This document shows positions 22,190 through 32,876 of a stretch of 64,000 nt of DNA, in pieces. Within the stretch, counting starts at the first letter, position 1, and each line of letters begins with the position of its first letter. Position numbers and translations under genes: made by a program. The notes beneath the pieces are model-generated. The model did not search any database. It saw only the letters and a list, made by a program, of their open reading frames with translations, and was not told the DNA's origin. The DNA comes from Fagopyrum homotropicum (taxonomy: Eukaryota; Streptophyta; Magnoliopsida; Caryophyllales; Polygonaceae). The stretch spans positions 84,254,560-84,318,559 of the forward strand of contig BSWB01000002.1 in the NCBI GenBank assembly GCA_033239125.1. The letters run 5' to 3'.

Positions 22190-23940
22190 CCTTACTAGCT
22201 CTCCCTGACTTCACTAGGCCTTTCGAAGTGGAGTGTGATGCATCGGGAATTGACATAGGAGGTGTGCTTATGCAAGAAGGTAAGCCTATTGCCTTTTTCA
22301 GTGAAAAGCTTAAAGGGGCATGTCTTAACTACTCTACATATGATAAAGAGTTGTATGCATTATTTAGAGTACTTAAGACATGGCAACACTACTTGTGGCC
22401 TAGAGAGTTTATTTTGCATTCTGATCATGAATCTTTGAAACATTTTCGGAGTCAAGATAAACTAGATAGGAGGCATGGTAGATGGATGGAATTTATTGAG
22501 ACTTTTCCCTATGTTATCAAGTATAAAAAGGGAAAAAACAATGTAGTTGCGGATGCTCTTTCTAGGAGGCATACATTGCTAACTACATCGGATGTTAGGG
22601 TGTTAGGATTTGTTTACATTAAGGAGCTCTATGAATCTGATCTTGACTTTGGAGAAACATATAAGCTTTGTGTGCAAAAAGGTTCCTTAGATAAATTCTA
22701 TTTGTTTGAGGGATTTCTGTTTCGAGTAGATAAGGTGTGCATACCTAGGTGTTCCCTTCGTTTGTTGTTAGTGGAAGAAGGTCATAAAGGAGGTTTAATG
22801 GGTCATTTTGGGAGGGATAAGACTTATGCTCTGCCGCACTCACGTTTTTATTGGCCACATATGGTTAGGGATGTTGAAAATGTGCTTAAAAGGTGTTTAG
22901 AGGGCCTTAGAGCTAAATCGAAAGGGAAGCCTCATGGATTGTATACACCTTTGCCAATTCCCACAGCCCCTTGGGAAGACATTAGCATGGATTTCATAGT
23001 GGGATTGCCTAGGAATAGAAGAGGTAAGGATTCGGTATTTGTGGTTGTAGATCGATTCTCTAAGATGGCTTACTTTATTGCTTGTCACAAAACTGATGAT
23101 GCAGCCAATGTAGCTAATTTGTTCTTTCGGGAAGTAGTTAGGTTACATGTTATTCCAAGGACAATAGTGAGTGATAGGGCTGTTAAGTTCTTGAGTTACT
23201 TTTGGAAAACTCTTTGGGAAAAGCTAAGAACTAAGTTGTTATTTTATACATCAAGCCACCCCCAAACTGATGGGCAAACCGAAGTAACTAATAGGACCCT
23301 AACAACACTTCTAAGGGCTGTCATCAAGAAGAATTTGAAAGAATGGGAAGATGTCTTGCCATATGTTGAATTTGCCTATAATAGAGTCATGCACTCATCT
23401 ACTTCCATCTCTCCCTTTGAGTATGTTTATGGTTTTAATCCACTAACCCCTTTTGATCTTACACCGTTACATAAGAAGGAGCGAGTGGATTTAAGTGCTA
23501 AAACGCAGATTGAACACATCAAGGATCTACATAGTAGGACAAGGATCAAGTTCGAGGAGAAAGGCAAATACAACGCAGAAAAGGCGAATCAAGGACGCAA
23601 GAAGATTATATTTGAACCCGATGACCTTGTATGGCTACATTTGAGGAAGGAGAGGTTTCAACAACTTCGGAAATCCAAGCTCTCCCCAAGAGGAAATGGG
23701 CCTTTCAAGGTGTTACACAAGGCGGGTGACAACGCCTATGTGCTTGACTTGCTGGATGATTATGCTTGTGATCCTACATTCAATGTGAGGGATCTAAGTC
23801 CTTTTCCGTTCCTGGATGATGATCAAGGCAATTCGAGGTCGAATTCTTCCAAAGAAGGGGAGAATGATGAAGGATCATCTGAGCTAACTCCATCTTCATC
23901 ACCTCAAGGGACTCTAACAAGAGCGCAAGCTAAATGTTAA
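22190..23940 (+). pseudogene. Element B RNase H and integrase (copy 2)
   Basis: A second copy of the B pol 3' half, open from the duplication joint (the frame begins in A sequence at 22159). It keeps RNase H motifs and the integrase D,D,E, shares the Gly replacement of the second zinc-binding Cys, and differs from copy 1 by Gly to Val in LHGIPRT (near 23150) and by one Pro/Ser change near the C-terminus. It ends in the B LTR like copy 1. Confidence 0.85.
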
Positions 23941-24702
23941 GCTGAGATTGATGCTCTTTTCCTAAACATGGTCCATGAAGCTCAACTAAGTCCACCTTCA
24001 TCAAGTCTAAGGACCATGTTGTGGATCAGCCACGAACACATTCCAGCCAAGATGATTAATGGAGCTTAAATTGTATTTCTAGTTGCTGGGCAGGCCTTGG
24101 GACGCATTTCTAAGGTGAGACGGAGGCCTTGAAATCAGATACAAGGGGTTGCACGTGTGTGCATGTGCATGGCTGGAACATTCATTTAAGTATGTGGACG
24201 TGAGAGGCTGAATAGGAGAGTTTAATTAGGCCCAATTATGTTCTATATTTGCTGGGCTTTATTTAAATCTCCCTCAATGTAATTATTGTAATTAGTTTCT
24301 TTTTTTTTTCTATTCAAGAAGAAAAGGCCTAGGATGTATATAAAGCCTTTTCTCTCTTCTTTTGTAGTTAGACAAGTTTTATACAAGTTTTGTTGAGAGC
24401 ATTTCAGAATTGAATCCAAGAGAATTCAATCATTCTTGTCTCGTGAGTTTGTGTGTGTGATCTAGCTTTCTCGTTCTTGTGTATGTCAATCTCCTTCGGG
24501 ATTGGTGTTGCAAGTCGAACAATGTAAAAGTAATAGCATACGTGTCTCGTTAGTGAATCGAGGTATGATTGGTTTGACTTGTACGAGTTATTCTTCAAGG
24601 CAAGGTCTTGATCGAGTATTGAGGAATGATGTCAAAGTAATAGCATACGTGTCTCATTAGTGAATCAGAGGGAAGTGAAGTACTTCCTCTATTATTGGGG
24701 AC
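23865..24702 (+). repeat. Element B 3' LTR fragment (copy 2)
   Basis: Identical, apart from one or two bases, to 17113-17950. Its last five bases, GGGAC, are the left target duplication of element A. Confidence 0.9.
24698..24702. repeat. Target site duplication of element A, left
   Basis: GGGAC directly before the A 5' LTR; the same five bases follow the A 3' LTR at 32242-32246. Confidence 0.9.
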
Positions 24703-25545
24703 TAATGAGGGACCATCCGAGCTAGCATCTCCGGAGTATGAGGAAGCTATCACACGTTCCCGAGCTAAGAAGATTGAGCATGAGACTGAGGGCTTGCTGA
24801 TTTTATTGGCTACAAGTGTTCATAACGAGGCTTGGCTCTTAAGTAAGCAAGAGAACAACGACACCAAAGCACCAGACTCGGCCAGCCCCGTACATGACGC
24901 CGCTGCTCCTGCTCCTCAACACGTTTCAAGCACCGTTCCATGTCTCTCATTGAAGAATGAGGCTTTTTAAGGCCTGTTGAGTGATTGTGTGTTTTAAGTA
25001 GCCCATTGGGCTTAATTTCCAGATTTTATTGTGTCTTTTGTTTAAGAGCTGAAAACTATTTAAAGGCTCTTTCTATTACTTTTTAGATAGATTATTTTTG
25101 GTGAAAAACACTTATTTTTAGATTTCATCTTCAATCAAAGGCGAGTTTTGATTGAAGAGTTATTGTGATCAGATTTAGCTTAGTTGTTTCGAGTGTGTCA
25201 ATTGCTCTCGGGTTCTTGGTGTTCGTGAGATTCCATAAGCATCCTCCTCGTGTTGTCGATGTTCTAAGTCGGCTGTGTGAGGTTGTAAGGGGCTGAGTTC
25301 GTTGCATCGTTCTTGGTGGTTCTTGATCCCGATATCAAGGGTTTCCACGTCGTTTGTGTCGGGTTCATCTACATCGTACCTTTCCTTTAATTTCCGTACC
25401 TTCCTTTTCAGTTTAGCATCTTCTTGTACCTTTTATTCGCAGGTCACGCATCACATGAACCCTAGCCGGCTGTTTGATCCTTTTCTGCGTCTTTCCTTCC
25501 TTCCGTCGTCTAGATCGAGCCAACGCCGGGTCGTTCCCCGTATCA
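24703..25545 (+). repeat. 5' LTR of element A
   Basis: 843 bp, the same length as the 3' LTR at 31399. Starts TAATGAGG (changed from TG) and ends GTATCA. A TATA-like CTATTTAAAG lies near 25056. Confidence 0.95.
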
Positions 25546-25547
25546 GT

Positions 25548-25559
25548 TGGTATTAGAGC
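25548..25559 (+). promoter_or_regulatory. Element A primer binding site, one base changed
   Basis: TGGTATTAGAGC; the copy at 18796 has the consensus C at the seventh position. Confidence 0.85.
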
Positions 25560-26697
25560 TCCGGTTGACGACGGATCGATCTTGTGTCTTTCCTTCTTAT
25601 CGTGTCAGTTTTGAATTTTCATCACCATCTTCTTGTGTTCTTGAAACTGATTGTGCTTGACTTGTTGCGTTGAAGGTTGTGTTGGTTTGTGAGTATCCTA
25701 GGCCGGCCATCACTATCTCCTCGACGTAACATACCTACAGCCGCCCGTCCTTGCTTACACACGCCCTGCCGCCGGCCACCACCATTGCTGCCGGTTGTGC
25801 CCTACTCGGCTGTGCCCTAATCGACTGCGACTAAAACGGATGCCATTGGACTTGGTCTTCTTCAAACTCCACAACCCACGTTCAAGCACTAGTAGAAGAT
25901 CTCTTTTGTTTCAATTTTAATTTATTTTGTAATTATTGGCCAGATTTGTTGGTCAAGGAAGTTCCTACATTTTAGGTAACAAAAAGCATATCATTCAAAA
26001 AAAAAGAAAGAAAAAGAAGCTGATCATTCAAAAAAAAAAAAAATGAAGCTGATCATTCAAAAAAAAAAAGAAAAGTCTTGTTACATTTTATTTGATTTTG
26101 TGATCTTTAGTCTTGTATGTTATTTTGTGGTGCAAGTTGCCTATTCACGTCATTATCTCCCAGCCCGCTCGAGGCTTTCTGCAAGACCATACGCTCGGCT
26201 AACCATCCGCGCCCCATCGCCCTTAGCCAGCTCTGCACCCTCATCGCCCACACCCTCATCGCCTGCACCCTCATCTCTCACCACGTTTTCCCTCTCACCT
26301 TGCTACCTCTAACCTAGCCTCGGGATTACTCACACTCCAAGGCAGTCCGGAAGTGTAACAAGTAGAGCTTTAATCGGTGAGTCTTCTTCTTTTCTTCTCT
26401 TCCATACATTCTGTTTGGTGATCTTCTTGAGTCTTTGTGATTCAATTCTGTCCATTCGTGATCCTTGTTGAGTTTGAGCTGATTTCGCATTGAACTGAAT
26501 TGCATTGAGTCCTAATCGATTTTTGGTTGCTTTGGATACCTAGACACCTTAACTCAAGTGGGGTTTTTGACTCATTCGAAGTGATCCATCAACAAGCCCG
26601 ACTATCACAAGAGTGTGAGAGGAAAAAGGAGTGAAACACTTGAGAGGTGTTTTAATTTCTAACCTTAACATATTCAGTGTTTGTTTTCTTTGTGATA
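25560..26697 (+). other. Element A leader (copy 2)
   Basis: Same as 18808-19944 apart from a poly-A run one base longer near 26070. No gene is supported here. Confidence 0.7.
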
Positions 26698-28302
26698 ATG
26701 TCTACCCATATCCGTGTTTCGACGACGAGCCCCGAGCCTACAGATCCGACAACATTCAGCTTGTTGAAGCAAATGAACGACAACATTGCCGCTTTGACCA
26801 CTCGGATGAGGGCTCTAGAAGCTCGCCAGCCCTTAGCTTCAGCCTTTGAGCAAGAAGACCATTCACAACAGCAACCGCAACCCCGAGGTCCTTTGCCCAA
26901 CCAACGAGCCGCATATGAGGCCGCTACCATGGCGCAGCGAGGCAATACACCGCAGGAGCTTTTGCAGCCGCCTTTTCAAGGCCACCCGGGTCACCGATAT
27001 GGGTATGATCCTCGTCCCAACTCTCCTTTACCTAGAAACGTTGTCCCTCCCATTAATGTGCACAAGTACAATGAGGAAGAGGAACAATCAATGACGGGAG
27101 AGGCTTGGGCTCCACCACCGCAGCAAGGGTATCAAGGATATCAACGTAGGAACCGGGAACCCGAACAAGACGGGATTGGTAAGATAAAGATGAAAATCCC
27201 CGTCTTCGAGGGCAAGTGTGATCCGGATACATACATGTTATGGGAGACCAAGATAGAGCAAATTTGGTCCTGCCACAATTTTCCCGAGCACAAGAAGGTG
27301 GAATTGGTGGCCTTGGAATTTCAAGAATTTGCTCTTATTTGGTGGGATAAGCTAGTACGGGAAAGGAGACTTGCTCTTGATCCCCCCGTGGCTACTTGGG
27401 AACAAATGAAAGAAATGATGAGAGCTCGGTTCATACCTCACCATTACCATAGGGAGCTTCGGCAACGCCTTGAGAACTTGAGGCAAGGCAATCTGAGCGC
27501 CGAGGAAACTTTCAATGCCATGCAAGTTGCAATGGCCCGAGCGAATGTGTCGGAGGATGAAGAGGCCACAATGGCAAGGTATCTTAGAGTATTGCATCCT
27601 TCTTTAGCTAACGAGGTGGATTTGTTTCCATATGGTTCTATGACAGAATCGCTACATTTAGCAATAAAAGTGGAAAGAAAGTCCAAGAGTAGGTACCAAG
27701 GAGCGGGATACAATGCACCAAACACAGTGAACAAGTGGAAGAACTCGTCCTACGGAAAGGAGAACACCGCTGCGAAGGGAGGAACAAACGCTGCACAAGG
27801 AGCCGACGCCACTGCTAGGCGTGGTGCCACACACTCCGGTTCTTCGTATCCTCCCAAGGCAAACCCGGCTGCTCCTTCAGGAACCAAGCTAAGTAACTCT
27901 AACCCCCTTGTGCCTAATGCTAATTCTAGAGCTAGAGATGTGACTTGCTTTAAGTGCCAAGGTAAAGGGCACATGATGAGAGAATGTCCAAACAAAAGAG
28001 TCCTTATAATCAATCATCTAGGTCAATATGAGTCGGAATCCGACAACGATGAAAATGAATTTGACAATGTTATTGACAATCCTGTTTTTGAAAATGATGA
28101 TGATGAGGATATAGGGTATGAACATGGGGTAACTTTGATAGCTAGGAGGACTTTACACTTACAACCTACTCCTTGTGAAGATAATCAAAGAGAAAATCTA
28201 TTTCACACTAGATGCTTAGTAAAGGGGAAGGCTTGTAACGTTATAATTGATGGTGGTAGTTGTTGCAACATAGCTAGCACGGAATTGATTTCTAAATTGT
28301 AA
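26698..28302 (+). CDS. Element A gag and protease start (copy 2)
   Basis: The protein is identical to the copy at 19945: Retrotrans_gag domain, CX2CX4HX4C knuckle at residues 417-430, IIDGGSC protease motif, then a stop at the same place. ATG at 26698 chosen for the same reason. This copy belongs to the element with both LTRs and so is the natural partner of the pol that follows. Confidence 0.8.
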   Translation: MSTHIRVSTTSPEPTDPTTFSLLKQMNDNIAALTTRMRALEARQPLASAFEQEDHSQQQPQPRGPLPNQRAAYEAATMAQRGNTPQELLQPPFQGHPGHRYGYDPRPNSPLPRNVVPPINVHKYNEEEEQSMTGEAWAPPPQQGYQGYQRRNREPEQDGIGKIKMKIPVFEGKCDPDTYMLWETKIEQIWSCHNFPEHKKVELVALEFQEFALIWWDKLVRERRLALDPPVATWEQMKEMMRARFIPHHYHRELRQRLENLRQGNLSAEETFNAMQVAMARANVSEDEEATMARYLRVLHPSLANEVDLFPYGSMTESLHLAIKVERKSKSRYQGAGYNAPNTVNKWKNSSYGKENTAAKGGTNAAQGADATARRGATHSGSSYPPKANPAAPSGTKLSNSNPLVPNANSRARDVTCFKCQGKGHMMRECPNKRVLIINHLGQYESESDNDENEFDNVIDNPVFENDDDEDIGYEHGVTLIARRTLHLQPTPCEDNQRENLFHTRCLVKGKACNVIIDGGSCCNIASTELISKL

Positions 28303-30148
28303 ATAGCAACTTTCTACCACCCTAGGCCTTACAAGCTACATTGGATGAATGATTGTGGGGAGCTTAAGGTAAACAAGCAAGCTAAAATTCACATTACCTT
28401 AGGACATTATGAAGACACTATTCTATGTGATGCGGTTCCAATGTAAGCTTGTCATGTTTTGTTAGGCCGACCTTGTCAATATGATAGGAAAGTGTTGCAT
28501 AACAGTTTTACTAACAAGCCGACGGAGGAGCGTTTTCTGCAGCCACCAAGGAAGCCGACGCCATAGACAACCGCGCTGCAGCAAGGACCGCCGCCAAAGG
28601 CAAAGCAATCGCAGCAGCCGTCCAGCCCCTACCGAGGACATTGCTCGCAGCCAAGAGGGAGTACATGACATATTACGTACCTCCCGATGTTGCGCTCGTG
28701 TGTTTGTGTAAAGGGATGAATTTGGTAAGCAACTCGACCCTAATTGATTTACCCCATATTATTTTAGCTATCTTGGATGAGTTTGCAGATGTGTTTCCGG
28801 ATGAAATACCCCCGGGTTGCCACCATTGCGGGGTATTGAGCACCAAATAGATCTTATTCCCGGAGCTACTCTCCCAAACCGACCCGCCTATAGAATGAAC
28901 CCGAAGGAGAGTGAGGAGATTCAAACGCAGGTACAAGAGCTCCTTGATAAGGGGTACATTCGAGAGAGCCTTAGTCCTATGGCGGTTCCGGTCCTACTAG
29001 TCCCTAAGAAAGACAACACTTGGCGGATGTGTGTTGATTGTAGAGCTGTCAACAACATCACCATCAAGTACCGTCATCCTATTCCCCGCCTTGATGACAT
29101 GTTGGATGAGCTACATGGAACAACTACCTTCTCCAAGATCGACCTTAGAAGTGGCTATCATCAGATTCGAATGAAGGAGGGCGACGAATGGAAGACGGCA
29201 TTCAAGACCAAGTTTAGGCTCTATGAGTGGCTTGTTATGCCATTTTGCTTGACTAATGCTCCCAGCAATATCATGAGCCTCATGAACCATGTTTTGAGGA
29301 AGTTCAAAGGGAAGTTTGTCGTTGTCTACTTCGACGACATACTCATCTATAGCCGGTCCGCAAAGGAGCATGCGGATCATCTCCGTCAGGTTGTTTCTAC
29401 TCTTAGACTTGAACACTTATATGCTAATATTAAGAAGTGTGATTTCTACACATATGAAGTTATATTTCTTGGCTTTGTAGTGTGTGCTCAAGGGTTGCGA
29501 GTAGATGAGGAAAAGATCAAAGCTATTCGAGATTGGCCAACCCCGACGTCTATTGGTGATGTATGCAGCTTTCATGGATTGGCTAGCTTTTATAGGCGAT
29601 TTGTGAGAGATTTCAGTACCATAGTCGCTCCTCTAACCGAGATCACTAAGAAGAATATACCATTCGTGTGGGGAGAGGTCCAAGAGAGAGCTTTCAAAAA
29701 ACTCAAGTGGATGTTCACCAACGCCCCATTGCTTGTTCTCCCGGACTTCACTAGGCCATTTGAGGTGGACTGTGATGTGTCGGGTATTGGAATTGGTGGA
29801 GTACTTATGCAAAAGGGAAAATCCATCGCCTTCTTTAGTGAGAAATTGAAAGGTCCAACTCTAAACTATTCTAATTATGATAAGGAGCTGTATGCATTGT
29901 TTAGGGTGCTTAGGACTTGGCAACATTATCTTTGGCCTAGAGAGTTTATATTACATACTGATCATGAATCATTAAAACACTTTAGGAGCCAAGATAAACT
30001 TGATAGAAGGCATGGTAGGTGGATGGAGTTCATTGAAACATTTCCTTATGTAATTAAGTACAAGAAAGGAAAAGATAATGTAGTAGCTGATGCACTTTCT
30101 AGGAGACATGTTTTGCTAACTACATTGGATGCTAGAGTTCTTGCTTTG
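28303..30148 (+). pseudogene. Element A protease end, RT and RNase H
   Basis: The segment begins after the gag stop, has a second stop at 28444-28446, and a one-base loss in a C run near 28812 that shifts DEIPPG out of frame with RT. From 28817 a long frame holds RT: RMCVDCRAVNN, DLRSGYHQIRM, a catalytic YFDD box (codons at 29327-29338), then RNase H with VDCDVSGIGIGG, TDHESLKHF and VVADALSRR. The conserved MPFGLTNAPS reads MPFCLTNAPS. A single-base loss near 30143 ends the frame and moves the integrase into another frame. Confidence 0.9.
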
Positions 30149-31401
30149 TTTACATTAAGGATTTATATGCAAAGGATGATGATTTTGGAGAGATTTATAA
30201 AGCTTGTGTGGAAAAAGGGGCTGTAGATAAGTTTTACTTGTTTGATGGCTTCTTGTTTAAAGTTGATAAAGTGTGCATTCTAAAGTGTTCTCTTAGGCTT
30301 TTACTTGTGGATGAATCCCATAGGGGAGGTTTGATGGGTCACTTTGGTAGAGATAAGACATATCATATGCTGTATACTCATTTTTATTGGCCACACATGC
30401 TTAGGGATGTTGAGAATTTTGTGAAAAGATGCTTAGAATGCTTGAAAGCAAAGTCTAGAGTCATGCCCCATGGTTTGTATACCCCTTTACCCATTCCTGC
30501 AGCTCCTTGGGAAGACATTAGTATGGACTTTATTTTGGGGTTACCTAGGACTAAGAGAGGAAGAGACTCTATTTTTGTGGTGGTAGACAGGTTCTTTAAG
30601 ATGGCACACTTCATAGCTTGTCACAAAACGGATGATGCCACTAATGTTGCAAACCTCTTCTTTAGAGAAGTAGTTAGGCTACATGGAGTTCCTAGAACCA
30701 TTGTTAGTGATCGGGATGTGAAATTTCTTAGTTACTTTTGGAAGACTTTATGGGGTAAGCTAGGTACTAAGTTGTTGTTCTCTACCGCTAGCCACCCTCA
30801 AACTGATGGCCAAACCGAAGTAACTAATAGGACTTTAGGGACACTTTTAAGGGCTGTAATTAAGAAGAATTTGAAAGAGTGGGAGGATGTGTTACCACAT
30901 GTTGAGTTTGCATATAACAGGACCATCCATTCTTCCACTAACATGACCCCTTTTAAGTGTGTGTATGGTTTGAATCCCTTAACCCCCTTTGATCTTATAT
31001 CGTTACCTTCAAAGGAGCGAGTAGATTTCAATGCAGGTAAACAGGTTAAGTACATTAGGGGATTACATGAGAAGACACGGCAGAGCTTAGAGGAGAAAGC
31101 AGCTCGGACCGCAGCTAAGGCAAACAAGGGATGGAGGAAGTTGTTGTTTGAGCCCGGAGATCTCGTGTGGTTACATCTTAGGAAGGAGCGCTTCCAAGAG
31201 CTGCGAAAGTCCAAGCTATCACCTAGGGGTACCGGTCCTTTCAAGGTGCTTCACAAAGCCGGTGACAACGCTTTTGTATTGGATCTTCCGGAGGAATTCG
31301 GGGTTAGCCCGACCTTCAATGTTAGAGACCTTAGTCCGTTCCCACCTATGGATGTAGAGCTTGACGATTCGTGGACGAATCCTTCCCAAGAGAGCCAATG
31401 A
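30149..31401 (+). pseudogene. Element A integrase
   Basis: Open from 30208 for 397 codons. Zinc-binding H38, H45, C75 and C78 are all present, unlike in B. The catalytic triad is D107, D168 and E204 with 35 residues between the last two. The C-terminus has WLHLRKERFQELRKSKL and FNVRDLSPF. The frame stops at the LTR start (31399-31401); a frame change there would allow it to continue as SRAKKIEHET inside the LTR. The domain looks complete but is separated from RT by a frameshift. Confidence 0.85.
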
Positions 31402-32241
31402 TGAGGGACCATCCGAGCTAGCATCTCCGGAGTATGAGGGAGCTATCACACGTTCCCGAGCTAAGAAGATTGAGCATGAGACTGAGGGCTTGCTGATTTT
31501 ATTGGCTATAAGTGTTCATAATGAGGCTTGGCTCTTAAGTAAGCAAGAGAGCAACGACACCAAAGCACCGGACTCGGCCAGCCCCGCACATGACGCCGCT
31601 GCTCCTGATCCTCAACACGTTTCCAGCACCGTTCCATGTCTCTCATTGAGGAATGAGGCTTTTTAAGGCTTGCTGAGTGATTGTGTGTTTTAAGTAGCCC
31701 ATTGGGCTTAATTTCCAGATTTTATTGTGTCTTTTGTTTAAGAGCTGAAAACTATTTAAAGGCTCTTTCTATTACTTTTTAGATAGATTATTTTTGGTGA
31801 AAAACACTTATTTTCAGATTTCATCTTCAATCAAAGGCGAGTTTTGATTGAAGATTTATTGTGATCAGATTTGGCTTAGTTGTTTTGCGTGTGTCAATTG
31901 CTCTCGGGTTCTTGGTGTTCGTGAGATTCCATAAGCATCCTCCTCGTGTTGTCGATGTTCTAAGTCGGCTGTGTGAGGTTGTAAGGGGCTGAGTTCGTTG
32001 CATCGTTCTTGGTGGTTCTTGATCCCGATATCAAGGGTTTCCACGTCGTTTGTGTCGGGTTCATCTACATCGTACCTTTCCTTTAATTTCTGTACCTTCG
32101 TTTTCGGTTTAGCGTCTTGTTGTTCCTTTTATTCGCAGGTCACGCAGCACATGAACCCTAGCCGGCTGTTTGATCCTTTTCTGCGTCTTTCCCTCCTTCC
32201 GTCGTCTAGATCGAGCCAACGTCGGGTCGTTCCCCGTATCA
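31399..32241 (+). repeat. 3' LTR of element A
   Basis: 843 bp, TGATGAGGGACC to CCCCGTATCA, preceded by the purine-rich CCCAAGAGAGCCAA. An open frame at 31361-31666 in its 5' part encodes TRSRAKKIEHETEGLLIL, a C-terminal extension of pol. Confidence 0.95.
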
Positions 32242-32246
32242 GGGAC
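32242..32246. repeat. Target site duplication of element A, right
   Basis: GGGAC, matching 24698-24702 exactly. Confidence 0.9.
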
Positions 32247-32275
32247 TTACTTCAAGAATTGAAGAAAACATAACA
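32247..32275 (+). repeat. End of element B 3' LTR (tentative)
   Basis: After the A target duplication the B LTR must resume. A CA end at 32274-32275 followed by TTAAA would match the TTAAG before the B 5' LTR at 5992-5996 with one difference. The boundary is inferred. Confidence 0.45.
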
Positions 32276-32597
32276 TTAAAGTTTGGTTTGACAAGAACCA
32301 AAGCCAACAACGTAGATTGGAAGTTCGATCTTCTTGGTTAGAGACAAGTAAAGAGAAACATAATATAAATGATGCATTGAGGAAGACCCGAAAAGGAATT
32401 TGAGTTTCCGATATATCGGACCTTTTTGAGATCTTAGCGCGAGTTGGTAAAGTGGTTTACCGGTTAGCATGCCACCAAGGGTAGAGGGTGTTCACCCAAT
32501 GTTTCATGTGTAACAGTTGGGAAAGTACGTACATGAATTAAGACATGTTGTCAGTCATGATGATCTAGTGGCAGACGAGGAACCGATGAGGCTAACT
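32276..32597 (+). pseudogene. Element C integrase C-terminus, degenerate
   Basis: Scattered frames read like the Tekay/Del integrase tail: DKNQSQQRRLEV (compare RQKSYADKRR), then SDLFEILARVGKVVYRLA, then EGVHPMFHV and GKYVH (compare VFHVSQLRKYV). Several stops and frame changes are present. The sequence continues at 43676 on the far side of element D. Confidence 0.65.
32593..32597. repeat. Target site duplication of element D, left
   Basis: TAACT; the same bases follow the D 3' LTR at 43671-43675. Confidence 0.9.
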
Positions 32598-32876
32598 TGT
32601 AAGAGCCTTAGTCTTCGAGAGATCCTGCACCCGCGCCTCAGTTGAGACGCAACTGTCTTTCACCTTTGGAGTTGTAGTGGGCTGCCCCTGCGCCCCTGGC
32701 TGGCCTCCCCTGCATGCCTGTAAGCCGCCCCCGCGGCCAGGCCAGCCGCCCCTACGGTTTATGGTGGGCTGCAACAATCTTTTTTGACCCGAGCCTTGCT
32801 TTTTGACCTCTTCTTCCTTTATAATCTCTTCTTCTCCTCTAGATGAGGGTTTACCCCATTCTCTCTCCTGTTCTAT
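32598..32876 (+). repeat. 5' LTR of element D, first part
   Basis: Matches the start of the 3' LTR at 41660. The last 170 bp (32707-32876) are repeated at 34735 after the inserted Athila LTR. Confidence 0.85.

Larger units (their letters stand above)
22190..28941 (+). repeat. Tandem duplication, copy 2 (6752 bp)
   Basis: Nearly identical to the preceding unit. Differences seen: a G/T change that turns HGIPRT into HVIPRT (near 23150), two C/T changes around the B pol end and LTR (near 23899 and 24026), a C/T change in the A primer site, one extra A in a poly-A run near 26070, and one C fewer in a C run near 28812. Beyond 28941 only this copy continues into the remainder of A pol. Confidence 0.95.
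24703..32241 (+). mobile_element. Element A: complete chromovirus (7539 bp), coding damaged
   Basis: Two 843-bp LTRs, an iMet primer site, gag, protease, RT, RNase H and integrase in the Ty3/gypsy order, flanked by GGGAC duplications. Protein motifs resemble CRM/Galadriel-type plant chromoviruses; the pol frame reads on into the 3' LTR, as known for CRM elements, but the lineage is an inference. Frameshifts and stops in pol make it non-autonomous. The LTRs differ at about two dozen positions, so the insertion is not recent. It sits inside the element B 3' LTR. Confidence 0.9.

Noticed and set aside
31000..31401. Chromodomain at the A integrase C-terminus
   Set aside because: After FNVRDLSPF only a short acidic tail remains; no aromatic cage pattern or chromodomain fold could be recognised.
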